Of a DNA stretch of 64,000 nucleotides, positions 44,156 through 60,604 are shown one piece after another. Within the stretch, counting starts at the first letter, position 1. Each line of letters opens with the position of its first letter. The stretch is from Ziziphus jujuba (lineage: Eukaryota > Streptophyta > Magnoliopsida > Rosales > Rhamnaceae), in contig NC_083379.1 in assembly GCF_031755915.1 (NCBI RefSeq), positions 3,669,501 through 3,733,500 of the forward strand, read 5' to 3'. The position numbers and the translations under genes were made by a program. The notes below the pieces were generated by a model. It did not search any database, was not told the origin of the DNA, and saw only the letters and a program-made list of their open reading frames with translations.

Positions 44156-47063
44156 TCATTGACGAGTCTTCTGTAGTCTGGATCCGATCATTTTGAGCTC
44201 AAATTTCTTGATGGTGAAAGCAATGTCACGCATTGTTGTGTCCAAAACATAAGGGGTTTTTTCAAAGGTGATCTGTGTCAAATTGAGGAGGTTCCGGCAG
44301 GGTTCGCGGCGCACTGCGATGGTGCCGTGATAATGGAAATATTTGATCCGGCCCTCCGTCTTGTGCGTTGTCTTGCCTCCTATGTTTTGCGACATGTGCA
44401 CCCCCGTGGCATATACAGCTCGCGGCTGCACCGCGTACTTGCGGTCCCTCCTTATTCCTTTTTTCACATCTCTATATACAAGTTTCTCAAAACCCCATCT
44501 CCTGTTTCCACACAACAATATCAACAACAGCAACAACACTATTCCCATAAGCTTATCAACCGAAAAAACACCAGGCAGACTTGTCAAAGACAAAACACCC
44601 ATAGAAATCCATCAACAATATTAACCATGTGTTTCGCATATCCAATCTTAATGGCAATCAATTCATCAAATTAATCAATCATGCGGCTAAAACATAAACC
44701 ATCTGTTATTAAGATGTATTTCATGTTGATCCCACCTTATGTAGCAACTAAATCAGTCATAATCTTGCTGGTTTCATCACTGTCAATATCGAAATTGGTC
44801 CTCCCAATCTCATGTCGGCATATACTTAATAAAAAAAAGCTTGATGAATAGACTACTTTGTTCATTGAAAAGCACATTTTATTACACGTACCAATCTTTC
44901 ATGCCCACAATTAACAACATCATTTGACTATTGCGACTTTCATGCATCTAGTAGGAGAAAGAAACATGATCTATAATCGTGTTTGATTCTGAGGTTATGA
45001 TTCTTCACTAACATAATTAGAGTCGAATATATACATGTTTTGCACTAGAAGATTCACCAAAATTCTAACTTCTTTTCCATTCCCGAAATTGACGTAAAGT
45101 TAGATCATTCTAATGCTCTTATAGAACCGGAAAGGCGGAGAACACCGACAACTGAATTATAGTTTTATATTACATATACATGTTTGAAAAGAATAGATAA
45201 TGTCATAATCCTAATCAAGTATTTTCTTTAAGAAAAGTATATAACTTAAGAATAATTGTTTATACCAAACCTACTTGGAAAAGTCCAAGTACAATGAAGC
45301 AAAGAAAAAATTTATACCCGAGCAGTAGAATTTGCTACGAATACCAAATACCTTTACACCATAACTAATATAGACATGCTTTTCAACATCAACATAAAAA
45401 GAAGAAAAAAGTTTCACATTTCAAGCTCAACCCAATAATACCATGTGATGCATCTACCTAACTTACAAGACAGGGAGGACAACTTTTACACAATCTATAT
45501 CATTGTTCTCAAGAATCCAATGTTTAATTACCAACAGGGTTAGAAACCATGGAGTCAAAATTTCATTATTAAAATGCTAACATAGACAATCTAATACAAA
45601 ATTGATTCTGTTTCTTACTCCAATTCGATCAATTCAAATATTAAAATTTGACCAAATATTACAAGAACAGAAAACGTCAATTTTAAATTCGCTATTGATT
45701 GAGCTTAGATCTGTGTAATAAATTCACTAGCATGCAAAAAAAAAAAAGTGAAGAAAAAAATCTTAAAAATCACAAGCCCCCAAAAAAAAAAAATTTAAAT
45801 AAAATAATAATAATAATAAAAGAAGAAAAACAGGATTTAAGAGAAAAAGACAAAGGGGATATGAGTGAAAACGAACCTGTAAGTTCTTCCAGCATCATCG
45901 GTGAGGCAGAGCTTACTGCTCATTGGCATCTGTTCAATGGTGAATTGGGAATAATCGGAGAGCGAATCGAGCACAGATTTGATAGTGTTTTTGGGGGGCA
46001 CATAAATATACTCATCCACATCAAAGAAGAACATCCATTTGGCCATGAACTTGTACCTGTGCAAGCAATCATTCACCACCATGAACTGGTTGTGGTAATA
46101 CCCATCGAACCTCTCTTGGTCCCTGATATCCTGCAATGTCACGTAGCCCAACTCCATCCACGGCTTCAAAACCTCCATCACCTCCTCGTGGACCCCCCCG
46201 GCGTCGTGAATCACGAAGTGGGATCTCGGCCCGAATAGTCTCACATGGTACGCCAACCATTCCCTCACTCTCTGAGGACTGAGAGTTCCGTACAACGATG
46301 ACCCGCAGTACAAGTAGTCGTACTTCGGACTTGAAGTGAAAACGGTGGCGTCCAAGCTTCCCGGAATTTCCGTCAGAGCTTCGATTCTGTCCGTGATGTT
46401 GAAATTCCGGTCGCCACCGCCGGATGTGGAGGCGTAGAGCACTAACTTCCCGCCAGAGTTGTCGGCGTTCACCGGAACAGAGAAAGTGCAGTTAACAACG
46501 ACGACAGTGTAGACCCTCCCGTAACCCCAGTCGGGAAGGACCTTGTAGCTGACGCCGGAGATGGGTTCGGAGGAGTTGAGGTCCGGAACCCACTGGCATT
46601 GATAGGTCGGTTTTCCGTACAGATGAAGTGGTTTCGAAGCCAGACCGACAATGGCGAAAGTGTTGAGACCTCCTCTGTAAGCTCCCATGGTGATGAAGTT
46701 GTAAGCGGCGGAACCGTAAGGGTTGAAAACGCGCTTGAGAGCGCCATTGGGAAGGAGTCGATCTTTGTCGACCGCGACGGACGGGGGAGATGGGATCGGC
46801 GGAGGAGGGAGAGGCGGTGGGGCAGCCGCCGCCAAAGCCAGAAGAAGTGTCTGGTTCTGGGTTTGGGAGGAGTTTTGGGAAACTACTCTGGAAATACAGA
46901 CACGGAGATCAGAGGTGGAGATGGTGAAACGTGAAGGAAGGAACTGGAGGAGGGTGGCTAAACTGCAGAGAATGAGCAAAGCTGTCAATAAGAGCTTAAG
47001 CTCCGCCGCATAGCTCCATACGAACTTCACAGACATCTTCTTCTCCACTCTTTCTTTAACCAT
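44156..47063 (-). CDS. GALS1: Galactan beta-1,4-galactosyltransferase (GT92)
   Basis: Golgi enzyme that extends beta-1,4-galactan side chains of pectic rhamnogalacturonan I from UDP-galactose. Two exons, 45877-47063 and 44156-44501, with a 1375-bp GT-AG intron, give 510 residues. It has a short cytosolic tail (MVKERVEKKMSVKFVW), a signal-anchor helix (ELKLLLTALLILCSLATLLQF, about 20-40), then a Pro/Ala-rich stem (about 80-95) longer than in Arabidopsis. The catalytic part holds YDYLYCGSSLYGTLSPQRVR, VIHDAGGV, QERFDGYYHNQFMVVNDCLH and the metal-binding DVD motif in WMFFFDVDEYIYVPP. The second exon holds WGFEKLVYRDVKKG, ATGVHMSQN and ends LQKTRQ. Closely matches Arabidopsis GALS1, including its start. 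Intact. The DVD/HNQF exon is separated from the C-terminal exon at the conserved ARTYR-WGFEK junction. Confidence 0.95.
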
Positions 47064-50000
47064 TTCTGATACTTATTTTTTGGGTTTTCTGATTCAAAGC
47101 CTCTTTCTCAGAGAATAAAAAAACAGAGATAAAAGGTTGAGAAATGCAGAAAAAACAGGGGTGATCTAGAAAGAGAGGGAGAGAAGAAGAGGAAAAAAAA
47201 AAAAAGAAAAAAAAAAAAACCCACAAAACAAAATTCTCTTTTTCTTTTTACTCTCTCCTTCTATTTCTCTGTGTCCCTTTTGTCTGTTTTTAAGGACGAC
47301 GCTTTGGGCTTCCTCTGTATATAATTTTTTTTTTTTTTTTTTTTTTGGTTTTCCTTCCTTTTCACTGTCTTACCCTTTTTTGGGTTTGGCTTAATGAATG
47401 TGGGAATTATTGGATATGGGAAGGTGAATTGAGATTATTTATAATGTGATTGAGAAATAAAGTGTAGTTTCGTTGTAAACTACTAGTGTATTCTCACTGT
47501 ATAGATTTTCCTTAACAAGGGGGACTCTGGACACCAACCAGGACATCTGCAAATTTTTATACACTTTCATTTCCTTTTAATTAAAAAAATATATATAGTA
47601 AAATTTGGAAAGTTTTGATTTATTGCATTCATTTTTATTATTTCTATATTTTTTAGCTATTTAAGATATGTATGATGCAACTATATTTATATATAGATAA
47701 AGTAATTTGGTACATACTAAAAATTTAAAAAAAAAAATTGTTCACTGATCTCTTTATAAATAAAGTAATTTAAAGTATATATGGATAAATGATACGTTAA
47801 ACAGATAAATAAAACTTAATATAAATCAGTAAAATAATATCATCAATAAAATTTAATATAAATCAGTGAAATAATATCATTAGTTGATGTTGATAAGTAT
47901 TAATAGCATTATTATATATGGTTTTTTTTTTAATTTGATGAAATTGTATTATATAGTTGATACAATAATCACACAAATTGAAAATTTTGACTATTTTTTT
48001 AACATGAGTAATTTCAGGCACTATGTATTTTAATTCTATGCATTATACGAAGATGCGTAAGTTGTCCAATTTGGCAAACAATTGAACAAATAAATAACAA
48101 CCTAAAAGTACTTCAAAGATCAGTGAGGAAGCAGAACAAGTACAAATACAAAACAGAGGTATTTGGGAAGCAAAGCTGGAAAAAGTTTCAAAGTTATAAT
48201 TAGCATTGATTGGTGTCCCACTAGATATTTTTCAAATGCTAATTAATAATAATCACAGTATTTTTTTTTTAAAATAGAATTTATTAATTATTTTTTATTA
48301 TTATTATTTTATAGAATTATTGTTCATATATTTCAGAGCTTGAAAGAAGCAGGGCCTTTCGTCAATGTCGTGGGGCTCCAAGGACCAAAAAGTTGAGGTG
48401 GTAAGATGGTGACAAAAAAATATGTGGCATGTTGGAGGGTGGTAATGGGTGGGTCCTCGATTTTATTTTATTTTTTTTCCCTTATTTTTATTTTTATTTT
48501 TATTTTTATTTTACTGTTTTTACTCTTTTACCGTTCCACCAAAGTTTCCAGCAGCGGTAGATTCCACATACGTGTCTGTTACGCTAATTCTTCTGGAGGG
48601 TTCCATTTTGCAGCCATCACGTACATGTTACGGTAACAATTTATTTATTAAAATTTTACATGTCAGTCCATGTAAATGGTTAATAAATTTTATTTTGTTT
48701 TTAATGGAAAAGTGGTTAATAAATTACTAGATAATTTATCCCAATACATTATGTTAAATGTTTTTTTTCTTGATCTTTTGAAATTGTTGTTTGGACCGAC
48801 ACCCCCCCCCCCCCAAAAAAAAAAAAATGTTATGTTTCATCAATTAGTATCTAAAAAGGTTGGTAAAATATGTTTATTCTATTGTACTTTATGTGGATAA
48901 AATTTTTAGTTCCAACTCAGGATTTAAGATACATTATTTGTTCACATGCCTTTTACCTTTTCAAACAATACAAAATAATGTAGTTTCAAACTAACCTTTT
49001 GACCTATCCAATCCCTTATAGGAAAATTCTTGTTCAATTACCAAATGTCATATTGTAAGAAAGATCATACAGTAGCTATGTAATCTTCCAATGCTTGAAG
49101 ATACTTGTATGACATTTTATGTGTTTGACGTTGTTTTACTTTGTCAATTATGGTAGGTGTGAACCATGTCTTGGCAACTGTAGCCTAATACGCTTTTACC
49201 ACTCTAAGCACAAGCAAATTGAAATTTCAACATTTTGAGATGTAATTATACAAACAAATCATGATTTTTGAATGAAATGAGCTTTCAGATAAATCATAAT
49301 TCCATGTATGATGTAAAATTGTGGACTAGCCTTGATAATGAAATTCGACAAGATTCATGAATCTCATAGTTTTAGAGTTAAAATTGATTTCTAACTTTTA
49401 CTATTTGATTATTAAATTTTGGAAAAAAAAACAAAAAAATTACATAAAAATTTAGAAACTCCATTAATCGTCATAACAAGAGTAAAAAGGAACAGGTCAA
49501 ATTATAAATATACTTAAGAAAACAAAAAGAAAAAAGAAAAAAGAATAATAATGAAATATAACAAATATAATATCATAGATTTGAGGCTGTGGTATGCTGG
49601 CAAAGGAACCCTGTCCTGTCGGCGTTTCTTCCCAACACTCTCCTTTCTGGGTTGTCAATGCCATTTTCATAATCCACATAACATTTTTTTTATCAATTAA
49701 ATATTATACGTATTATTTACTTATTGTTTATTCTGTTTAATTAATATTATTTATTTGTTGCTTCCATTTTAGATCTACACGTTGATCAATTAGCCAGGTG
49801 TTTGCTGCTTGTTCTCACACGTTGCCGTTTCTGATCTCTTTGAGTTCATATATTACCTGATTTTATGGTAGTTATTTTGAGTCGTCAAAAAAAAAAAAAA
49901 TCAATCTAATTTATAAAATATTAAGTTAATACCCTTTTTGATTTTATAAATAACTCATTACTATTTTTTCTATTTATTAATTAAATTTGAATCATAAGAA

Positions 50001-53000
50001 ATTATGCACCGAACGCGTAGTCACCGTCTTGCATTGGGATGGGACGGTTTTGAGTTGGACCAATCAGGGAGGGTCCATGTTGACCCACAAGCCGTCCAAG
50101 TTAAGTGTATATTTATAAAAATTTAATACTACTAATTTTTAGCTTGTATTATAAATTCATATGCAAGCTCATCAAAGGTATGCTTCATTTAAAATCGTAT
50201 CATATATATACAAGATTTTGCAATTTTAGGATTTAATTAATTAATAGATATAGATATATAATCACATGTAATGTGAACATTCTTATTCCCAAATTTTAAA
50301 GGATTGTTTTCTTTAGATATCGTAGACTTTATATAATTTCATATAAAATATTGAAAAGTGAGAAGGATTAAAGATTTATTAAGTGTTTGACAACTTATGA
50401 TGAAAAATGATTATTCATTATACTTTTGAAGGCAATTTAGTTTACGTTTGGATAGTTTTAATATTGAGCCAAAAAAAGAAAAAAGAAAAAAAGTCTTAGT
50501 TAATCATGTATTTATAAATTATGTTTCAATCAGAAAATGCTAAAGAATAGTGAAATTAATGAGATTATGTGCTTACCATAATCAATTGGAAATATTTTTT
50601 AAAAAGTCAAAAAATATATATCAAAAACAAATATTTGAGTTTTTTTTTTTTTAAGAACAAAAATAATAATAAAATAAAACAATCTTAATATAAGCGGGAT
50701 ATATGACTTCATAAGTTTAAAAGGTTTACCATTAGACTAATTTCGCATGATTTAATATATCTATTTTAATTGAAAATGATTACACAGCCTATATTGTCTT
50801 CAACTATAACAATTCACTCAATTTAACCAATGCATACAAAAATAATAAATAAAAATTCTCTAAAATTTGAAATCTAGTATGGGTTTTCTTCGTTTACATT
50901 TTTTTTTTTTTTTTTTGGGGAAGATGATAATGAATCATTTTTTATTTTTGAATAAGATAATTCGTCAATAATAATTAAGTAAAAAAAAAAAAAGAAAAGA
51001 AAGAAATTGAAGTTTCTGTATACATATATATATATTCCAAATTGAAAGAAAAATAAATAAATAAAAAAAGAAAAGAGATTAATTTAATGATTGTTTAGTT
51101 TGTGAAATAATGAGGGAACTAGGTAAGGCACATGGTGGGAATTGGGAAATGGGAAGGACGCAGATTTGTTGTGTTTTGTTGTATAAAGCGAAAATTCAGG
51201 CCGAGGCTGGAATCAGTGTGGGCGTTAATTGGGCCTTTGTTTGTTGTCGGCTGTCAAAGGCCCTTTCCTTTCACATTCCAGCTGGCATTTTTTTCTTACT
51301 TTATTTTTCATTTATTTGACTACTCCTTCAATCTTTTTTTAATAATCCTCAGTGGGCCCCACACATTGCTTTCTTTGCCACGTGGACCCTTCATCACCAC
51401 CCGTTCCCACCAATCATCCTTCCATGACTTGATACAGATACAGTGACACTGATCTTTTTTGGACTTTTTCTTTTTCTTTTTTAATTTTTTTTAATTTTTC
51501 TGTATTTTTGTTCAAGATTTTATTTCACTACATTACCAAATTGGGACTCGAAGTCCTATTCCTATCCCTATTCCTCCCAAACAGGATAGAATGTATATTA
51601 TATGTGTTTTGTATCTTTTCTATCCTACCCACATTTGGTTTTTTCTCTTTTACCAAAAATGTTATGTATATGTATATATATTTGTTTTTTTCTCTTTCAA
51701 TTCAAGATTAGATTACCATATATGAACTGCAGAGAAAACGACCAAAAAAAAATGCTTGCGTTTTGACCGTTTCCCTATTACAGACATAAGAGCCAAAATG
51801 GAATGATCTAATAATTTATAAAAGGGCTAAATAATGAATATATTTACCCTCATTGGCCATTATATTTTTATTTTCATCTTATCATGTAAAATTTAAATGC
51901 TATATTGCCATCTAAATTACTATTTTCTTGTTACTTTAGTACAATTCTTCATTTGTTTTTCCATTGAATATGGGTAAAATTAAGCTATGAATATCAGTTA
52001 AAAATAAAATAAAATAAAATAATTTTCCAATAGAATTAGATTAATTATGTATGATTAATGTCATGAAATTCATTTATCAAAATAATTATTTGGATTATCG
52101 TAATAAAAATAATAATTTGGATGGTAATAATATAATTTTTAAAGCTTACATGGTAAAATACAAAACGTATAATAGTTTAAGAGATTAAAAAATATTTAAC
52201 CTTTTATAAAATATGTGAATTAAATCTTTCCGAAGCCATAATAGAATCTATATTTAAACGTAAGGAAAAGGATTTAGTCACCGTCCCAGCTTACAATTAC
52301 AAAACAAACAAACTAGCAAATAAAATATTGCAAAAAAATAATAATAATAAAAAAAGCGAAAAAAAAAAAGAAAAAAGGTAAACAGACAAAAGGGGTAGGA
52401 AAAAAAAAAAAAAAATTGTTGTTGTCAAGGTTCCTGTGTGGGCTGCAGAATGGGCCTTATACATGTTCTACATACACCATGTTAAAATCTCTTTAAACAC
52501 TTTTTTTTTTTTTTTCATAAAAACATTACCATCGAGGTCTAGTTTGACTTTGTAATTTTATCTTTAACGATGACTTTTATGGTTTTTTTTATTTTTTATT
52601 TTTCTTTCTCAATGACTTTTATGGTTAATGATGATTTTGTTTTGACACGCTACCAACTACCAATAGATAATCATATAGCTTTCAAAATTTTGTAGCTAAT
52701 AGCGACAAATATCGTTAATAGATCATAAATGATCACTTTTGCATTTTACCTCTGGCGAGGGTAAATCGTCCACCAAATTCCCCTGCCATTTTTCAATGCG
52801 CAAAGTCTTGTAAATGAAAAAGACACAAATTGACCGAAGCCTAATACACACAAAAACATGAACAAAATCCACCTAAAATAATTCCATTTAGATTGGCATT
52901 TCTACATGTGTAGAGACAAAAGTGATATACTTTCAACTTTGTATACATACTTCACCCCAATATATTATCCTAGTTGGCACTCTTTTTGACAAACATGTAT

Positions 53001-53794
53001 GAAAATTGGACCTTCTACTTTGTTTTGGTTTTGTCATATAAACCTCCTTCTTAAAATTAATGTTTTTTAAGCAATATAAACATAGCCTCCCGATATCCCA
53101 TATCTAAAAAACCATAAAAGACCAAAACTACAAAGAAAGAAAAAAAGTCTAGAAAGTTATTAACGAATGGAAGATATATTGAATTTGACCCAACACCTAA
53201 AACCTATCTTTTTTTTTTTTTTTTTTTGTATTTTTGTATTTTTTATGAAAGACCTAAAACCTATCATTAGTAATGTGTCATTCGGAAAAAAAGGAAAAAT
53301 TAGAAAAAACCAAAGTAACAAAGTAAGAAAAGATCTAGAAAGTTATAATGAATGAAAGATCTCTTGAAATTGACAAGGCTAATATTTGTTAACTCTAAAC
53401 TCTTCTATTTACTGTACTTTCAGGTTCCTTTTTTTTCTTTAAAATGTAGAATTGGACTAAACTTTAATCTTTCAGTACTACATTCTACATGGGCATCCGA
53501 ACGTTAAAATGGGCTCATTACCTACACTGTATACGTGGAGCAATTGTAAAACTTTTTTAATAATAATAAAAATGCTATACTCATCCAATTAGGCATATAC
53601 ATTAAAATCCTATATATTATACAACAAAAAAACTAGCTGTGTTATTTGTTTATTTTTTTTTCATTTTTTTTTGATAAATAAAATTAAATTAAACACCAAA
53701 AAAATGGATAAAGGGATGTGTATTACATTCTACAAGTCCAACCATTCTTAAAAACATTAGATTTACTAAAAGAACCAGTAATTACAACTAGACC
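47064..53794. other. Upstream of GALS1 to the RPS4 promoter
   Basis: Purine- and A-rich leader-like DNA to about 47.25 kb, then 6.5 kb of AT-rich DNA without a supported gene. A C13-A13 homopolymer pair lies at 48802-48827. A short frame at 49497-49679 (-) opens with a non-repetitive stretch (MALTTQKGECWEETPTGQ) but has no further support. Frames at 51110-51446 and 53167-53355 look accidental. Confidence 0.5.
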
Positions 53795-53880
53795 GGCCCA
53801 ACTAATGTTGGATATTTGGGCCAACTAAAATGGCCCGGAGAAGGGGACTGAGAGCTTTGATTAGGGTGGCTAGGGTTTTT
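53795..53880 (+). promoter_or_regulatory. Site II elements and telo-box upstream of RPS4
   Basis: GGCCCA at 53795-53800 and TGGGCC at 53817-53822 are site II motifs; TAGGGTTT at 53871-53878 is a telo-box (AAACCCTA in inverse). The set lies 135-220 bp upstream of the RPS4 ATG. This pairing is the known signature of plant ribosomal protein and other growth-linked promoters; function here is inferred. Confidence 0.8.
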
Positions 53881-54012
53881 GTTGGGGTATATTAGGATGG
53901 GGAGAGGAGAAGGAATATCTGTTTGAAGCTTGAGAGAGGCGCCGTTTGGGGACGATTCCATTTTCGGCGGGTTTACTGGTAGTAGATATTCTTCGGAGCT
54001 CACGAATCCAAT

Positions 54013-56967
<2,955 letters not shown>

Positions 56968-57744
56968 GTGGTTATGGTATAAACAGTTTTTGAGAGTTAA
57001 TGGAATTTAGTTTTGACATATTAGCTATGCAATTTATGTTTCAAACTTTTGAGTCGACACATTCCTTGCGAGCACAATCTATCTGGTTATTTGAAAGTGA
57101 ATTATTTCTTCCTTTATTTGATTTTTGTGGTGGTTAATTAGATCATGCCACTTTGGCATGTTGCAAAATTTAACATTTTGTTGAATCTCATGTCTTGGCC
57201 TTCTAAGCTTGAAAAAAAAGCTTGTTATTTCATCGCTTTGACTTTGACTTTCAGATTTTAGTTTTTCTTGAAACTGAATACATAAACTTCAATTAATGTA
57301 AAGCTTTAGCAGCCAAACAATTGAAGCATAACCTAATATTGAACACGTCTTTATTCTTCTTGTTACACTGAATTCACATCAACCTGTATGCTTACCATAA
57401 AACCATGGGAGTTGAAGGCATTTGGCCCGGCCCTGGAGTAACATGAGAGAGATTTTTTTAACAATTCCAACTTAACTCTATACAGTCCTATAAAAAATAA
57501 TTGTACCAAATTATTCATATCTTTGTTTTTATTTTCAATTAAGGTTAGGGGTTTTCGTTTCCTGGTGTGAGTCTGTCAGAGATGCATGCAACGCTAAACT
57601 ATGAATGAACATGGGATGGTCTAAGTGATGTTCACACATGTGCATTCTCCAACCAACAACGCGCTCTCTGCAACTTAAATTCTCATAGCAATATTTTCAG
57701 AATCTCAAGCTCCTTCATAGGCATTTGAGCTTGGCCAAGTGCCT
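56968..57744. other. RPS4 3' flank
   Basis: 3' UTR and AT-rich spacer. No gene seen. Confidence 0.45.
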
Positions 57745-58110
57745 CCATTGAATGAGGAATCCAAATCCAAGCCCATTAGCAGGAAAGATGCGAAGAAGGA
57801 ATCCGCTAAACAAGAAGCTGTCTTAGCTGCGGCGGCATCATTGATATCCATGGATGAGGAGGATCCGCTCACCGGCAACTATGGTGATGCATCCTCTCGG
57901 AGCTTGAATCAATGAGTGAGGATGGAATTAGATGGACAAAGGTTGGATTGCTTACATTTGCATTGAATGGCAAATCCGTATTGATGAGCGAGTGAGCATA
58001 GACAATCAAAGTTGTGGAAAAGAACATGGCCTTATGGTTGTCTGACAGAAAAGTTTCACCGTGCAATATTGGCTGCTTGGTTACAGGGAAGGTGAAGGAA
58101 AACGAGAAAT
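57745..58110 (+). pseudogene. Fragment of cytosolic aspartyl-tRNA synthetase
   Basis: The + strand reads KSKPISRKDAKKESAKQEAV, AAAASLISMDEEDPLTGNYG and DASSRS before a stop (TGA at about 57913). After a shift of frame it resumes with WTKVGLLTFALNGKSVLM, VVEKNMALWL and SDRKVSPCNIGCL. This follows the Lys-rich N-terminal extension and the start of the anticodon-binding OB fold of plant cytosolic AspRS (normally DAKKEAAK ... DPLANNYGDV ... VGKNMAF ... FTVQC). The rest of the enzyme, including the class II catalytic core, is absent. Several stops and frame slips show it is dead. It lies 0.8 kb after RPS4 in the same orientation. Confidence 0.72.
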
Positions 58111-59802
58111 CAATTCTATAGTTTTAAATAATTTAAAATTAAAAGATATCAAAACGGTAATTTAGAAAATTAAAATAGTGTGAACTGTATTGAGTTGTTT
58201 TGATATTGCAATTAAAAATTCTGGTAACTTTATCATATAATTTGGTCGCCCATGGTTTGATGATAGATTTGCCAAATTACTATTTCTTGCCTAAGAAGAT
58301 AAAGTTAAAAACTTTTTGGAGATACAAGGGAAAATTAAAAAAAAAGAAGAAAAATTTGGAAGGCGTTTAGCTTGCAATGTGTAAAGAGAAACTAAGAATA
58401 AAAAAAAATTGTACAAAAAATGACAAAAAGGGAATAAATTTTTAATGCTTTCTTTGGTGGAATTCAAATTTCAAAAGGGGGATGTAATCTTGATTGAAAA
58501 CATCTTGCTTCTTCCATTTCATTTTGGTGCTACCTGCTCCCTCCCGTTGTATCTGTGATGGTTGAACACCATCTTAAAGAGTGACCGATCTATTAACTAA
58601 ATTTGAACACCTCCACCTAAACTGGCAATGATTTTCATTATGCCCTTTTTAAGTTGCCAACAGTTGCAGAACTGCTGGCATGCTATCATTATGTTTGCCC
58701 TTCCCATTTATCTATTTTTCACCACAATGGCCTTTTGCTATTTGTAATTTTGTAATGGAAAAAGTTTCAATTAATTGGTTTTTGTAAGATGGCAATGATT
58801 TTTTGAAGCTAGGCCCTCCTCAACTTTGAAATATAAAACACCCAAATTTGTGATAAATTTGACCTTTATTTTTATATGCTTCAATAACGCATTAATCAAT
58901 GTCGCATATCCAAATATGTAATCATCATTATTCTGACATCCAGGCACGATGTTCTCTGATGTATATATATCTTATATGATTCATCGGGGCCAGAATCCTT
59001 ATAAGCCTGTATTGTTTCATTTTCAATTAAGATCAGCCGTCCTTTACCCCCAAAAAACAAATAAAATTAAGACCTACCGTCCTCTCATAAACCTGAAAAA
59101 ATGCTAAATAGACTGGGTCTGTTCCATTAAATTCTTTACTTGAATATTAAAGATTATATTTTGAATTTGATCGAAGCTCATGTCTACAAGTCTCCAACTT
59201 CCTTGGGAACCACGGTTAAAAAATAAAGCTCCTTATCCTTATCTTTAGGATTTTTGCTATATAACCTGAAACAATTCTAAGGTATTAGTTTTATTTACTA
59301 AAATCAAAGATTTGTATGCTTAAATGGTGGTCTACATGGTGAGTGGCATAAAAGCAAAATAGGAGTTTGAGTTGGGTTGGGTACAGAGGGCTTCAGAAAA
59401 GCATTACACTTTTGTGATGCATGCAAATGTCAAGTGAAACCAACTTTAAAGGTTCCCCATGGCCAATCCTCTGCCTAGATTCCCCTTCCAATGCCACTTT
59501 GTATGGATTTGCAGCCATGTCGTACCCTTCATCATCATCACCATCATCATCCCCACTTCTGCTATTTGCTTTCCGCAAAGTTTTTGCTAAATCATAGTGA
59601 AACAAAGAATCTTGGAGCCCGTTTGGGAAGATGCCCAAAATTCATGTTTTCAAAGTTTGTTGCATTATTTCCATCTGTTCTAAGTAATGTGACTGTCGCA
59701 AAAATGAAATTTGAGGGGGATTTCTGTAATTTTCAAACACATGAAAGTATATTTGCAAAACCCAAAAGAGAAATAGAGTACTAGTGTAATTTTCTGAAAT
59801 CC

Positions 59803-59807
<5 letters not shown>

Positions 59808-59837
<30 letters not shown>

Positions 59838-59882
59838 ATGAGCAAGCAAAGTTTAACTTGTTACCTCGTTTCTAATACATGG

Positions 59883-59935
<53 letters not shown>
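59808..59935. repeat. (AT)n tract and A47 homopolymer
   Basis: (AT)n at about 59808-59837, then after a 50-bp spacer an uninterrupted run of 47 A (59889-59935), the longest homopolymer in the window. It could be an old poly(A) tail or simple slippage; no retrocopy is recognisable next to it. Confidence 0.9.
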
Positions 59936-59938
<3 letters not shown>

Positions 59939-60539
59939 CAAACTTCACACTAATTCATATGGTACACTGACTTTGTATCCTCCACAAAGGTTGGAAATTA
60001 GAAACCAGGACTACAATGGTATTTAGCCACTAATGATTCACAGCACTTGTTCTTTAGATTGAATATGAAACGGTGGAGAAGTCTGGAAAACTTGGCCTCC
60101 AAAAGGATGGAATTATCGTGTCTCTTCTGAGCATAAAAGTCATTATGATCTCTAGGAACCAGAAATTGACAGAAATCTTCATTGACTGAGGCCAGGTTTC
60201 GAAAGAGAAGATGGTGGAAAACAGTTGCTGAACAGCCTGAACTGATTATTCCTCACAATCTTTAAAGAAAAAGGAATCAAATAATGGAGGGAAAGAGGAT
60301 ATGTGGAGGCCACCATGTAATTAAGGCCATTGGCTCCATACACATGCCATTGCCTGCCCACCTCCCACATGCCCCCTGTCTCCCCTAGTCTTCTCTCTTC
60401 CCCACAATTTCCTATCTCAATATTTTGCTGATATACCCTCCAACCAAAACGTTTTTTGCAATCCACACCTCATATTACAAATCATTTTTTTTTTTTTTTT
60501 TTGGGTCAGATAATAAAGCCTAGGTTATATTTTTTTGTC

Positions 60540-60561
60540 AAATATATATATATATATATAT
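60540..60561. repeat. (AT)n microsatellite
   Basis: About eleven AT dinucleotides, just downstream of the glycosylase stop codon. Confidence 0.95.
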
Positions 60562-60604
60562 GCTTTTGTAGATTGGTTTTGCTTGTGATGATGATTGGTG
60601 AGAA

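Larger units (their letters stand above)
58111..60604. other. Between the AspRS relic and the glycosylase gene
   Basis: No supported gene. A frame at 59393-59638 (-) reads DMAANPYKVALEGESRQR after an Asp/Gly tract made from a trinucleotide repeat (59529-59552); it is unrecognised and likely accidental. A long A run and AT repeats are listed separately. Part of 60.2-60.6 kb is probably the glycosylase 3' UTR. Confidence 0.45.

Noticed and set aside
45699..46238. 179-residue plus-strand frame
   Set aside because: Antisense of GALS1 exon 1; His/Val/Leu pattern is a mirror of the true frame.
59838..60026. Frame with a poly-Lys stretch
   Set aside because: Translation of the A47 run.
60179..60466. 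95-residue minus-strand frame after the glycosylase stop
   Set aside because: Lies in the presumed 3' UTR, with no family features and no splice link.
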